The translations under genes were made by a program, and so were the position numbers. Below are positions 28,014-36,582 of a stretch of DNA of 64,000 nt, piece after piece (the first letter of the stretch is position 1; each line of letters opens with the position of its first letter). This stretch comes from Superficieibacter sp. 1612_C1 (GTDB lineage Bacteria > Pseudomonadota > Gammaproteobacteria > Enterobacterales > Enterobacteriaceae): the NCBI RefSeq assembly GCF_015234305.1, contig NZ_JADGMI010000002.1:62001-126000 (forward strand). The letters run 5' to 3'. Under the pieces are notes generated by a model. It did not search any database and was not told the origin of the DNA. It saw only the letters and a list, made by a program, of their open reading frames with translations.

Positions 28014-29273
28014 TTACACGCGTATTTCCGCCTTAGCTTCTGCCTTTTCCGTTTTACATTTTGTCAGTGTGAATGCTGAAATAACCGTAAAAGTGAGCGC
28101 AATGCAGCCAAATATCATATAGGTATGCTGAAAGCCAATCCTGTCATACATACTGCCTGCAAAAGAGGACATGAATATTGAGGCAACTTTCGAAGCGACC
28201 TGATTACCGACCAGATAAATAGTAGCGGATAATAACGGATTAAATACGCCCGTAATATACTTAAATATGCCAATAAGGATAAACGGTACTTCTAATGCAT
28301 GAAGCATTTTTAAAACAATAACTTCTATTTCATTTGTTGCCAGAGACGAACCAATCATACGCGTTGTCATGACCAGCCCGGCCAATAACAATGTGTTTTT
28401 TGCACCGATGCGGTTAATAATCCAGGGCGAACAGAACATCACTATTGCGTTGCATACTTCCCCGGCGGTAGTAACAAAACCAAAAGCCCGGTTACCTTCC
28501 GCAGGGGTCGCAAAAAAAGATTTAAAGAACGTGGCGAATTGCTGATCGTAGGTATCGTAGATGCAGGATACGCCAATCACATACAGCATGAGCATCCACA
28601 ATTTACGATCGCAAAACAGACGTCCTACCGTTTTCAAATCGACAGCCGGACGCGAGACATTTACGTCCACTAACGCGCCTGGATCCGCCTGCGGCTTAGC
28701 TATCCAGACCAGCACTAATAATACGACCGCTGCCGCTGAGCCCATCCAGAACACATAGTCAGGGTTGATACCGAACAAAAAGCCAGCCGTGGTCGCACAT
28801 AAGCCCCAGCCCAGACAGCCAAAAGTCCGTGCTCTGCCATACTCAAACCCGGTATGGCGACTGACGCGCTCAATATATGCCTCCATCGCGCCAGCACCAG
28901 CTGAAAAGACAAAACCGATATAGAGGCCAGCGCTTAATGCTCCTAACCAGATATTGACCTTTAATAACGGGGCAAAGACGTAGAGGAAAAAAGGGGCAAT
29001 AAAGACCAGGGCGATGGCGACAATCCACATCAGGTTTTTTTTCAGGCCCAGTTTATCGGAAATAAATCCCAGTGCTGGCTGGAAACAAATACCGGCCAGT
29101 GACAGGCTGGAAAAAACGATGCCGGTATCTGTCTTACTTAATCCAATCTCATCTGATAGCCAGATCGGAAGAAAAGGAAAACAGGTTGCCATAATAAAAA
29201 AGTAAATAAAAAAGAAGAAGCCAAAAATCCAAAAATTGGGATTCCGCATATAATGACTGTTCGCAATGCTCAT
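28014..29273 (-). CDS. LacY/RafB-family sugar:H+ symporter
   Basis: A 419-residue, 12-helix permease of the oligosaccharide:H+ symporter family, aligned along its whole length with LacY. Residues that bind sugar or move the proton in LacY are kept: Glu in MEAYIERVSR (E126), Arg in FEYGRARTFG (R144), Trp in GWGLC (W151), Glu in TAGEVCN (E269), Arg in TTRMIGSS (R302), and His and Glu in LHALEVPF (H322, E325). It follows an alpha-galactosidase gene by 42 bp and shares MelR as likely regulator, so melibiose or raffinose is the likely cargo (compare RafB and MelY). The gap contains a hairpin (29291-29307). Confidence 0.9.
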   Translation of the reverse strand: MSIANSHYMRNPNFWIFGFFFFIYFFIMATCFPFLPIWLSDEIGLSKTDTGIVFSSLSLAGICFQPALGFISDKLGLKKNLMWIVAIALVFIAPFFLYVFAPLLKVNIWLGALSAGLYIGFVFSAGAGAMEAYIERVSRHTGFEYGRARTFGCLGWGLCATTAGFLFGINPDYVFWMGSAAAVVLLVLVWIAKPQADPGALVDVNVSRPAVDLKTVGRLFCDRKLWMLMLYVIGVSCIYDTYDQQFATFFKSFFATPAEGNRAFGFVTTAGEVCNAIVMFCSPWIINRIGAKNTLLLAGLVMTTRMIGSSLATNEIEVIVLKMLHALEVPFILIGIFKYITGVFNPLLSATIYLVGNQVASKVASIFMSSFAGSMYDRIGFQHTYMIFGCIALTFTVISAFTLTKCKTEKAEAKAEIRV

Positions 29274-29290
29274 TGTTATTCTCCCTTCAG

Positions 29291-29307
29291 GGCCGCACGA
29301 TGCGGCC
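29291..29307 (-). promoter_or_regulatory. Intercistronic hairpin in the alpha-galactoside operon
   Basis: GGCCGCA-CGA-TGCGGCC is a perfect 7-bp stem between the enzyme and permease genes, just upstream of the permease RBS (AGGGAGAATAACA). No T-run follows, so it may stabilise the upstream message rather than stop transcription. Confidence 0.4.
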
Positions 29308-29315
29308 AGTAGTGA

Positions 29316-31439
29316 TTACAAACGCTGTAAACCAATCAAAATGGCGCTCTCTGGATCAAGCACGGGGAGGATCAGCCCGGCTTTTTGTAACCATTCTCCG
29401 CTGGCCGTTTGCGGTGTTAGCGTCCACGCCGGAAGTTTGTGCATGGTATGACCGCCTTTACCGATCAGCGGGAGAGTCGACGGATCGAGCATGGTGATTT
29501 GATAACGTGCATTGGTATCCAGGCCCGGAAAACGCAGCGGCGATGTGAGTGAGTAATCCGGCATTGCCAGTTGGCTCACGAGGAACAATCCCTTTTGCCT
29601 GTCGTCACTCACGACACCCTGTACCATCGTAGTGGCATCTGGCATATCCACGCGCCAGTAGAGGCCGTGGTGAATTAACTCGCGCCACTGCTTATATAAG
29701 AGGGCATATTTGCGGTAGCCTTCACGCTCCTGCTCGCTGACAGCGACGGGATCTAATTCCAGCCCCATATGACCGAACAGCGCAGTGAGCCCACGGAAGG
29801 CGATCGTATGCTGGCGGTCCGTCGCATGACAGCAATCGCTGCCGATATGCGCTCCAGTGATCTCCGGCGGGAATAAATAACTCATTCCGCGCTGGATAGT
29901 GTTGCGTTCAAGCGCATCATTGTTATCTGAAGCCCAGAAGCGGTGGCTGCGTTTCAAAACTTCATAATCTATGCGCCCGCCACCCGAAGCGCAGGCTTCA
30001 AATTCAACATGCGGAAAGCGTTCAATAAGGGCGTCCACCAGACGGTAGAACAGGCGGGTTTGGGCGTTAGCGGCAGCTTTACCTTTATGCCCCGGTTGCA
30101 CCAGTACGCGATTCATATCCCACTTCACGTAATCGACAGGATGCTCGCCCAGTAACCAGCTCATTCGCTCCAGCAGATAATCAAACGCCTGCGGAATGCT
30201 CAGATTCAACACATACTGATGGCGTCCGGTGAGCGTCTTGTAGCCCGGTAGCGATAACACCCAGTCAGGGTGAGCGCGGTATAGATCTGAATCCGGGTTA
30301 ACCATTTCCGGTTCAACCCAAATGCCAAACTCCATACCCAACGATTTCACATGCTGGATAAGCGGCATCAGGCCATCAGGATACTTTTTCTTATCGACGT
30401 ACCAGTCGCCCAGCGCCGCACAATCGTCATTGCGTCCTTTAAACCAGCCATCATCGACAATAAAGCGTTCCACGCCGAGCGCGGCGGCTTCATCCGCCAT
30501 ACGCATGATGTAGTTCGGATCGTGGTCAAAATAGATCCCTTCCCAGGTATTAAGATGTAAAGGCCGTGGTTTATTCGCCGGGAAATGAATGATCTTTTCA
30601 CGCAAGTAGCTGTGAAATTGCTGACTCATTCCATTGAGTCCCTGCGCTGAATAACTGGCGAAAAGCTGTGGCGTCCACAGAATTTCGCCCTCGGTAAGCG
30701 CCATTTCACCCGGCAAATAGAGTGCTTCCGCCTGTAAATAACGCCGGCCATCGGTTTTTACCCCGGCGCGCAGGCGATGATTGCCGCTCCAGGCCAGATG
30801 GACGCCCCAGACTTCACCTTGCATTTCGCTAAAGGCCGGACTCCCGGTAATAAGGGCAGGGAAATGTTCGTGAGAGGTGCGACCGCGCCGGTTTTCCAGC
30901 ACGAAACTGTTATGTTCAAGCGTTAATCGATGCGGCTGGAATTCATGGATCCAACGGCCATGAAATGCCATCACCTCTTTGGCCCGTTCGGCAACCGGCA
31001 GGGTTACGGCCAGCCGATCCACCTGCCACGGTTCCGGGCGTAAGTTAGTCAACCCGTGACGCACGTTGAGCACGCCACTGTTGTCCAGCTCCATTTCGCT
31101 GTACAGGCGCAGCCCCGCCTGGCGATCTTCACTGGTAATAATTAATTTTTGTTCGTACTGCGTCGCCTCTGTCGTCGTGAATAAGGGCGAACCATCTAAC
31201 CCCTGACGATGACCTTCAATGCCCGGCGAGCCAAAAAGCCCATTGCTGACTTCAGCCATTAAGGTGAGGGGAGCATCCACATCAAGGCCGCTATTCGGTA
31301 GCGGGCGATCAAATATTCCTGCGTCCTCAGGACAGAAATTGTGAATGTGCGGACCCCAGTAAAGGATTTCAGCGAATGGATGCGTCCTGACGATGACATC
31401 TGTCGTCGCGCTTTCTAAACGTAATATTGAACCAGGCAT
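29316..31439 (-). CDS. GH36 alpha-galactosidase (RafA type)
   Basis: A 707-residue cytosolic enzyme close in length and sequence to plasmid-borne E. coli RafA (708 residues as I recall). It releases galactose from melibiose and raffinose-type sugars. The catalytic nucleophile is Asp441 in KWDMN and the acid/base is Asp505 in ASDNNDALER. The LNTWEGIYFDH and CASGGGRID motifs are present. The strong RBS ACAGGAGGAG precedes the ATG. It is unrelated to the GH4 MelA that MelR controls in E. coli K-12. There is no signal peptide, so the substrate must be imported first, by the downstream permease. Confidence 0.94.
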   Translation of the reverse strand: MPGSILRLESATTDVIVRTHPFAEILYWGPHIHNFCPEDAGIFDRPLPNSGLDVDAPLTLMAEVSNGLFGSPGIEGHRQGLDGSPLFTTTEATQYEQKLIITSEDRQAGLRLYSEMELDNSGVLNVRHGLTNLRPEPWQVDRLAVTLPVAERAKEVMAFHGRWIHEFQPHRLTLEHNSFVLENRRGRTSHEHFPALITGSPAFSEMQGEVWGVHLAWSGNHRLRAGVKTDGRRYLQAEALYLPGEMALTEGEILWTPQLFASYSAQGLNGMSQQFHSYLREKIIHFPANKPRPLHLNTWEGIYFDHDPNYIMRMADEAAALGVERFIVDDGWFKGRNDDCAALGDWYVDKKKYPDGLMPLIQHVKSLGMEFGIWVEPEMVNPDSDLYRAHPDWVLSLPGYKTLTGRHQYVLNLSIPQAFDYLLERMSWLLGEHPVDYVKWDMNRVLVQPGHKGKAAANAQTRLFYRLVDALIERFPHVEFEACASGGGRIDYEVLKRSHRFWASDNNDALERNTIQRGMSYLFPPEITGAHIGSDCCHATDRQHTIAFRGLTALFGHMGLELDPVAVSEQEREGYRKYALLYKQWRELIHHGLYWRVDMPDATTMVQGVVSDDRQKGLFLVSQLAMPDYSLTSPLRFPGLDTNARYQITMLDPSTLPLIGKGGHTMHKLPAWTLTPQTASGEWLQKAGLILPVLDPESAILIGLQRL

Positions 31440-31796
31440 AAGACTCCTCCTGTGTATAACGCCTGAACATTCCCCAGAACATCCTCCGTTTTACTGCGAC
31501 GCAGTGCTCAAAAAGGGGATCCTGAAACTCATTGAACGCTGGATACATGGTCCGGCGTGCAGAATTAGCAGGGCAAGGGTGTCACCGGCTGGCGGGAAAA
31601 GCCTCCGGCTTCACCGGTGAGCCTTCCCGGAAACTCAGATTGCGCACCAGGGCGCAGATGATCTGAATTTATGGGAATAAATAGCGATAAAAGCGCAGTA
31701 ATTAGCCTAAAAATGGCGTTATGCTGCAAATAACGGTTCGTTTCGATCTAAAGCAAGGTTGCCTGGTGCTCTGGTATTTCAGGATAAGGAACAACA
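31440..31796. promoter_or_regulatory. Divergent control region, alpha-galactosidase / melR
   Basis: A 357-bp intergenic region between divergent genes with no ORF. Several partial inverted repeats cluster at 31580-31670: GGCGGGAAAAGCCT against AGCCTTCCCGGAAA, and TCAGATTGCGC against GCGCAGAT...ATCTGA. These are candidates for MelR (and perhaps CRP) binding, but I cannot assign individual sites with confidence. Confidence 0.45.
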
Positions 31797-32720
31797 ATGG
31801 ATACGCAGCCCGTCCTCTTCGACCCGTACATGTGTGATAAAGACGATAAAAAAAATCGTAGCCCGTTGGCGCTCTATGCTGAACATCAACATATGGATAT
31901 TGAGCTACGCCCGCCGACCGCGATGCCCGTCAGCCACTGGCACGGACAAATTGAGATCAATGTTCCTTTTGACGGCGATGTGGAGTACCTGATTAACAAT
32001 GAGGTCATTTCAATAAAGCAGGGGCATATCACCCTGTTCTGGGCGTGTACTCCGCATCAGCTTATTCGTCCGGGCACCTGTCGGAATATGGCGATTTTTA
32101 ATCTACCGATGCACCTGTTTCTTTCCTGGCCGCTTGACAGGGAATTAATCAACCATGTCACGCACGGGATGGTGATCACATCACAGGTTCCGCAACAGCT
32201 TAGCGCTTTTGAGGTTCAGCGCTGGCAGCAAGAGGTTAATTGTCAGGATGAACAGATTCAGCAAATTGCCATTGATGAGATAGGTCTGATGTTAAAACGC
32301 TTTAGTCTCTCAGGCTGGCAGCCGGTTCTGGTCAATAAAACCTCGCCTGCACACAAAAATAGTATTTCCCGCCATGCACAATTTTACGTAAGTCAAATGC
32401 TGGCCTTTATTGCGAATAATTACGATCGGGCGCTCACCACTAACGATGTCGCCGAGCATGTTAAACTGAATTCTCACTACGCAATGGGACTCTTCCAGCG
32501 CGTTATGCAGCTTACAATAAAGCAGTACATTACGATCATGCGTATCAATCACGTTCGTGCGCAGTTGTGCGATACCGATAAAAAAATCCTTGATGTGGCG
32601 TTCACCGCCGGGTTTTGTTCCAGCAGCCGTTTTTACAGCATCTTCAATAAGTACACCGGCATGTCACCGCAACAATATCGTAAGTTGAGCCGACAGCGGC
32701 GACAAAACGTCGGCACCTGA
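31797..32720 (+). CDS. melR: Melibiose operon regulator MelR (AraC family)
   Basis: A 307-residue regulator nearly colinear with E. coli MelR (302 residues). The N-terminal cupin-like melibiose-binding domain holds PVSHWHGQIEINVPFDGDVEYLI, and the C-terminal AraC domain (about residues 200-305) has two helix-turn-helix motifs, ending FNKYTGMSPQQYRKLSRQRR. MelR with melibiose activates its divergent target and represses itself. Here the divergent target is a GH36 enzyme gene. AAGGAAC lies upstream of the ATG. Confidence 0.93.
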   Translation: MDTQPVLFDPYMCDKDDKKNRSPLALYAEHQHMDIELRPPTAMPVSHWHGQIEINVPFDGDVEYLINNEVISIKQGHITLFWACTPHQLIRPGTCRNMAIFNLPMHLFLSWPLDRELINHVTHGMVITSQVPQQLSAFEVQRWQQEVNCQDEQIQQIAIDEIGLMLKRFSLSGWQPVLVNKTSPAHKNSISRHAQFYVSQMLAFIANNYDRALTTNDVAEHVKLNSHYAMGLFQRVMQLTIKQYITIMRINHVRAQLCDTDKKILDVAFTAGFCSSSRFYSIFNKYTGMSPQQYRKLSRQRRQNVGT

Positions 32721-32823
32721 CCGGTATCCTCAACGCTCTGGCGCTTCACCGTCTGCCGATAGCGCGGGCGGCAGTCATATTGTGTTATGCTTTCCTGTAA
32801 CGAAACTGTTTTCCGGAGGTGTT

Positions 32824-33036
32824 ATGCAACTCAACTGCCCAACCTGCAATCATCCACTTGAACAAAACGGCGGCCAGGCGCGCTGCGCTTCCTGCCATCA
32901 GGATTTCACGCTAACGCCGCTGTGTCCGGAATGCCATCAGCCGCTGGACGTGCTTAAAGCCTGCGGCGCGGTAGATTATTTCTGTCATAACGGTCATGGA
33001 TTAATTTCAAAAAAACGCGTTGAATTTATTATATAA
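32824..33036 (+). CDS. yfgJ: YfgJ, small zinc-ribbon protein
   Basis: A 70-residue protein with two Cys-pair zinc ribbons: Cys5/Cys8 with Cys21/Cys24, and Cys34/Cys37 with Cys47/Cys54. The C-terminus KACGAVDYFC...GHGLISKKRVEF is nearly the same as in E. coli YfgJ. The start at 32824 has GGAGG at ideal distance; the upstream in-frame start at 32782 lacks one. Function is unknown. It marks the left edge of the sinH island here and, as I recall, in Salmonella. Confidence 0.9.
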   Translation: MQLNCPTCNHPLEQNGGQARCASCHQDFTLTPLCPECHQPLDVLKACGAVDYFCHNGHGLISKKRVEFII

Positions 33037-33236
33037 TAATTAAATATATTCTTCCCATAAATATTATTTTCTTTTATTAATCCTGTTTTATATATCAAGC
33101 CGCCGGGAGAAACTAATACCTGATTAAGTAATAAGAGCGGCCCATGTGTTTTTAGGAATTTATTTAGATTTTTTCTTACAGCAGTTGGATAAAATATTTT
33201 TTGACAGCGAAATAAAATTCAAACAGGGATTTTTGA
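33037..33236. other. AT-rich leader upstream of sinH
   Basis: The 200 bp upstream of sinH is markedly AT-rich (for example TTATATAATAATTAAATATATTC at its left end, split here as part of a longer AT run), unlike the flanking genes. It probably holds the sinH promoter and is the kind of sequence silenced by H-NS. I could not identify a specific -35/-10 pair. Confidence 0.4.
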
Positions 33237-35429
33237 ATGGTGCGATGGATGCGCTTAATATGTCTAATGTTAATTGCAGGAGGCTCATATGTAGCTTCCG
33301 GGGTCGCTGCCACCGAAAAAACGCCCGTCGAGCATAATGACCTCCCCGATCTGGCCAGCAGCGCCGCGCAAAAAGAAGAACAGGAAGAAAAAGGCAAATC
33401 CTTTAAAGAACAGACCCGCGATTACATCACCAGTTCCGCCACTCAGGGTTTTGAAAACCTTACCCCGGAAGCGCTGGAATCCCAGGCGCGAAGCTATCTG
33501 CAAAATCAAATTACCTCCTCCACGCAGTCCTATATCGAAGGGCTAATGTCGCCTTATGGGAAAGTGCGCACCAATTTATCGGTGGGGGAAGATGGCGATC
33601 TCGAAGGCAGTTCGCTGGACTATTTTGTCCCGTGGTATGACAACCAAAGCACGCTGCTGTTTAGCCAGTTTTCCGTCCAGCGCAAGGAGGAACGTACCAT
33701 TGGTAACGTGGGGATTGGCGTGCGGCAAAACGTCAACGACTGGCTGCTCGGCGGCAACGTCTTCTACGATTACGATTTCACGCGCGGCCATCGCCGCCTC
33801 GGCATAGGCACCGAAGCCTGGACCGATTTTCTCCGTTTTTCCGGCAACTACTATCATCCGCTTTCCGACTGGAAAGACTCTGACGATTTCGACTTTTATG
33901 AAGAGCGCCCGGCGCGCGGCTGGGACGTGCGCGCCGAGACGTGGCTGCCGTTTTATCCGCAGATTGGCACGAAGCTGGTGTTTGAGCAGTATTACGGCGA
34001 CGAGGTGGCGCTGTTCGGTAAGGACAACCTGCAAAAAGACCCTCACGCAGTCACCCTGGGGCTGAACTATACGCCGGTGCCGCTGCTGACCGTCGGCACG
34101 GATTACAAAGCTGGCACCGGCGACAGCAACGATTTCAGCGTTAACGCTACCGTGAACTATCAGTTCGGTACGCCGCTGGCGGCGCAGCTCGACCCGGAAA
34201 ACGTCAAAATCCAGCACTCGCTTATCGGTAGCCGCACCGATTTTGTCGATCGTAACAACTTCATCATCCTCGAATACCGCGAAAAAGATCCGCTGGACGT
34301 CACGCTGTGGCTGAAAGCGTCCGAGACCAATACGCACCCGGAATGCGTGGTAAAAGACACGCCGGAGGAGGGCATTGGCCTTGAGAAATGCCAGTGGACG
34401 ATTAACGCCCTGATTAACCACCACTACAAAATCGCCACCGCCTCCTGGCAGGCGAAGAATAACGCCAACCGCACCCTGGTCATGCCGGTAGTGAAGGCGG
34501 ACGCGCTGACCGAAGGCAATAACAACCGCTGGAATCTGGTGCTGCCTGCATGGGTGAACGCCAGCACAGAAGCAGAGCGCGAAGCGCTGAACAGCTGGAA
34601 AGTACGCATCACGCTGGAAGATGAAAAAGGCCACAAAGAGACCTCCGGCGTGGTGGCGGTTACCGTCCGCCAGGGGCGCAAGATTGAACTGATTGTCGAT
34701 AATATCGCCGATCCCGACCGCACCGACCATAGCCATGAGGCCAGCGCGCAGGCGGACGGGGTGGATGGCGTAGTGATGGATGTGTTGCTCACCGACGCCT
34801 TCGGCGACAGCACCGACCGCAACGGCAACGAGCTGGTGGATGACGTTATGACGCCAGAGCTATACGACAACAACGATAAAAAAGTCACCCTGACCGACAA
34901 ACCCTGCTCTACGGAAACTCCCTGCGTGTTTATCGCCAAACGCGACAAAGAGGCGGGCACGGTCACGCTCTCCAGTACGCTACCCGGCACCTTCCGCTGG
35001 AAGGCGAAAGAAGACGCTTACGGCGACAGTAACTTTGTTGATGTCACTTTTATCGGTGAGACCATCGATGGCCTGAACGCTATTATCTATCAAAAAAACA
35101 CGTCCAGGCCCGTCAATCTGATTGATAAAGTAGACAAACATCCTACGGTGAATAACACCTACCGGTTCCTGCTGTGGCGCGACAAAAACAACGACGGCGT
35201 GTTCCAGATGTCGGAGCAACTTTCCGAAGAAGAGATGGCGTTGTACGACTACCAGTGGGAATTCACCGGGCACAGCATCAACGGGCATACCGGGGAGCAA
35301 GCTAACACCCGTAATCAAGATTTAGTCCTTCCTGCCACAAACCGCGAAGCGGTGCAGAAATTTGCCGCTAACGAAGAAGACGGCGTACAGGGCTATGGCT
35401 TACGCGTAACGTACAGCCAGAAGCAATAG
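33237..35429 (+). CDS. sinH: SinH-like inverse autotransporter (intimin/invasin family)
   Basis: A 730-residue outer-membrane protein. A signal peptide spans about residues 1-24, an N-terminal helical periplasmic region about 30-105, and the inverse-autotransporter beta-barrel about 105-350, including SPYGKVRTNLSVGEDGDLEGSSLDYFVPWYD. A passenger of Ig-like domains follows to the C-terminus. There is no LysM motif. The last ~95 residues (from NTYRFLLWRDKNNDGVFQ) resemble the C-terminal domain of the next gene product. The order yfgJ-sinH-sinI-ratA-xseA matches the Salmonella CS54 island as I recall it, where SinH is an intestinal colonisation factor candidate. AGGGA lies 7 bp before the ATG; a second ATG is at 33249. 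Confidence 0.88.
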   Translation: MVRWMRLICLMLIAGGSYVASGVAATEKTPVEHNDLPDLASSAAQKEEQEEKGKSFKEQTRDYITSSATQGFENLTPEALESQARSYLQNQITSSTQSYIEGLMSPYGKVRTNLSVGEDGDLEGSSLDYFVPWYDNQSTLLFSQFSVQRKEERTIGNVGIGVRQNVNDWLLGGNVFYDYDFTRGHRRLGIGTEAWTDFLRFSGNYYHPLSDWKDSDDFDFYEERPARGWDVRAETWLPFYPQIGTKLVFEQYYGDEVALFGKDNLQKDPHAVTLGLNYTPVPLLTVGTDYKAGTGDSNDFSVNATVNYQFGTPLAAQLDPENVKIQHSLIGSRTDFVDRNNFIILEYREKDPLDVTLWLKASETNTHPECVVKDTPEEGIGLEKCQWTINALINHHYKIATASWQAKNNANRTLVMPVVKADALTEGNNNRWNLVLPAWVNASTEAEREALNSWKVRITLEDEKGHKETSGVVAVTVRQGRKIELIVDNIADPDRTDHSHEASAQADGVDGVVMDVLLTDAFGDSTDRNGNELVDDVMTPELYDNNDKKVTLTDKPCSTETPCVFIAKRDKEAGTVTLSSTLPGTFRWKAKEDAYGDSNFVDVTFIGETIDGLNAIIYQKNTSRPVNLIDKVDKHPTVNNTYRFLLWRDKNNDGVFQMSEQLSEEEMALYDYQWEFTGHSINGHTGEQANTRNQDLVLPATNREAVQKFAANEEDGVQGYGLRVTYSQKQ

Positions 35430-35486
35430 CGTCGGCGTAATGGCCGACCGGCCAGTCGCTGAATTTTGAAGAAAAGGAGAGCCTTA

Positions 35487-36455
35487 ATGCAAGCAATAGT
35501 GAAACGGCGGCTGACAAAGGTCGCGCTGGCGCTGGTCGTCGCCGGGTATTGTGCGGTTCCTGCCGCGGTGGCTGCGCCGGATAATAATCTGAAAACCGGC
35601 AGGTGGCAGATTGTCAGCGAAACTACCGGCACTATTCAGGGGACGGTGCCGTGGATCACCCGCAGCGCGAAGAACGCTGGCGATACCGATAAAGACCATG
35701 TGACGGTGACTATCGACCGTGGCAATCGAAGTGCCTCGAATGACGGGGAAAAGCAGTTGCACGTCGGCGACAAGGTCACGGTTAACTGGGCGATTGGTGA
35801 TATGGAAGGCGATTTGGATGCCAACAATACGGCAACCAAAGCTACCGTACAGTGGATGAGCTACAGCGATCAGAACGGTAGCGATGGCAAAGAGATCGGC
35901 ACCAAAGGCAGCGATACCTATGAAATCCAGGCGGCAGATGCCGATCGCTACATTGGTATTAAAATCACCCCAACCACCACTACCGGGGACCCTTACGTGG
36001 CGACGGAGTTGCTGCTCAACGACCTGTCCACCAACGCAGGCGGCGGTTCGGATGATGACGATATTCCGGAAGGGCCGGTAGTTAATGAAAACGTCCATGT
36101 TGTGATTTACGAGGCGGGTTCTCAGACCAACCTGCTGGGTACTGAGACGAAGCTCAAAACCAACACCACCTACAAGGTGCTGCTGTGGCGTGATAAAAAC
36201 GGCGACAATCAATACCAGGCCGACGAAAAAGTTACCGATCAGTACGATTACCGCTGGAAATTTACCGGCACCAGCAAAATTGCCGGTACCGGCAAGGGGG
36301 GGATTGTCAACGAAAGTTACAACAACCACGACCTCGTTATCCCGGTTACCAACGCCGAAGCGAAAACGGCGTTCGAGGGCGCGGAGGGCGGCGTTATCGT
36401 GGGAACCGATGGCGTCCAGGGCTTTGGTCTGTCCATCGACTACAGACGCAAATAA
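35487..36455 (+). CDS. sinI: SinI-like exported protein
   Basis: A 322-residue exported protein. A signal peptide ends near residue 30 (AAVAA). The N-terminal domain (about 34-185) starts NNLKTGRWQIVSETTGTIQG and resembles the N-terminus of the downstream giant protein (NLKSGAWQELSTSTGAVNG). A Gly/Asp-rich linker (GGGSDDDDIPEGP) leads to a C-terminal domain (about 205-322, NTTYKVLLWRDKNGDNQYQ) that resembles the C-terminus of SinH. AAGGAGAG precedes the ATG at 35487; the upstream TTG at 35466 is less likely. An intrinsic terminator follows. It may be a soluble partner of SinH; this is an inference. Confidence 0.8.
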   Translation: MQAIVKRRLTKVALALVVAGYCAVPAAVAAPDNNLKTGRWQIVSETTGTIQGTVPWITRSAKNAGDTDKDHVTVTIDRGNRSASNDGEKQLHVGDKVTVNWAIGDMEGDLDANNTATKATVQWMSYSDQNGSDGKEIGTKGSDTYEIQAADADRYIGIKITPTTTTGDPYVATELLLNDLSTNAGGGSDDDDIPEGPVVNENVHVVIYEAGSQTNLLGTETKLKTNTTYKVLLWRDKNGDNQYQADEKVTDQYDYRWKFTGTSKIAGTGKGGIVNESYNNHDLVIPVTNAEAKTAFEGAEGGVIVGTDGVQGFGLSIDYRRK

Positions 36456-36464
36456 GTTGTCCTC

Positions 36465-36496
36465 AAAATGCCGCTCCCTATGGGGAGTGGCATTTT
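36465..36496 (+). terminator. Intrinsic terminator between sinI and ratA
   Basis: AAAATGCCGCTCCC (36465-36478) pairs with GGGAGTGGCATTTT (36483-36496), a 14-bp stem with one G-U wobble and a 4-base loop. It separates sinH-sinI from ratA transcriptionally, at least in part. Confidence 0.75.
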
Positions 36497-36582
36497 CCGC
36501 GCATTTTGCTTAATCGGGCGTTAAGCAAAGTGTGTTGAGCGATACAGAGCATACAGAGAAGAAAATCAGGTGGATGGGACTC

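Noticed and set aside
31440-31796. A CRP site in the melR divergent region
   Set aside because: No stretch matches TGTGA-N6-TCACA closely enough to call.
33576-34736. A 386-codon open frame opposite sinH
   Set aside because: It is a shadow frame; composition and lack of RBS argue against a gene.
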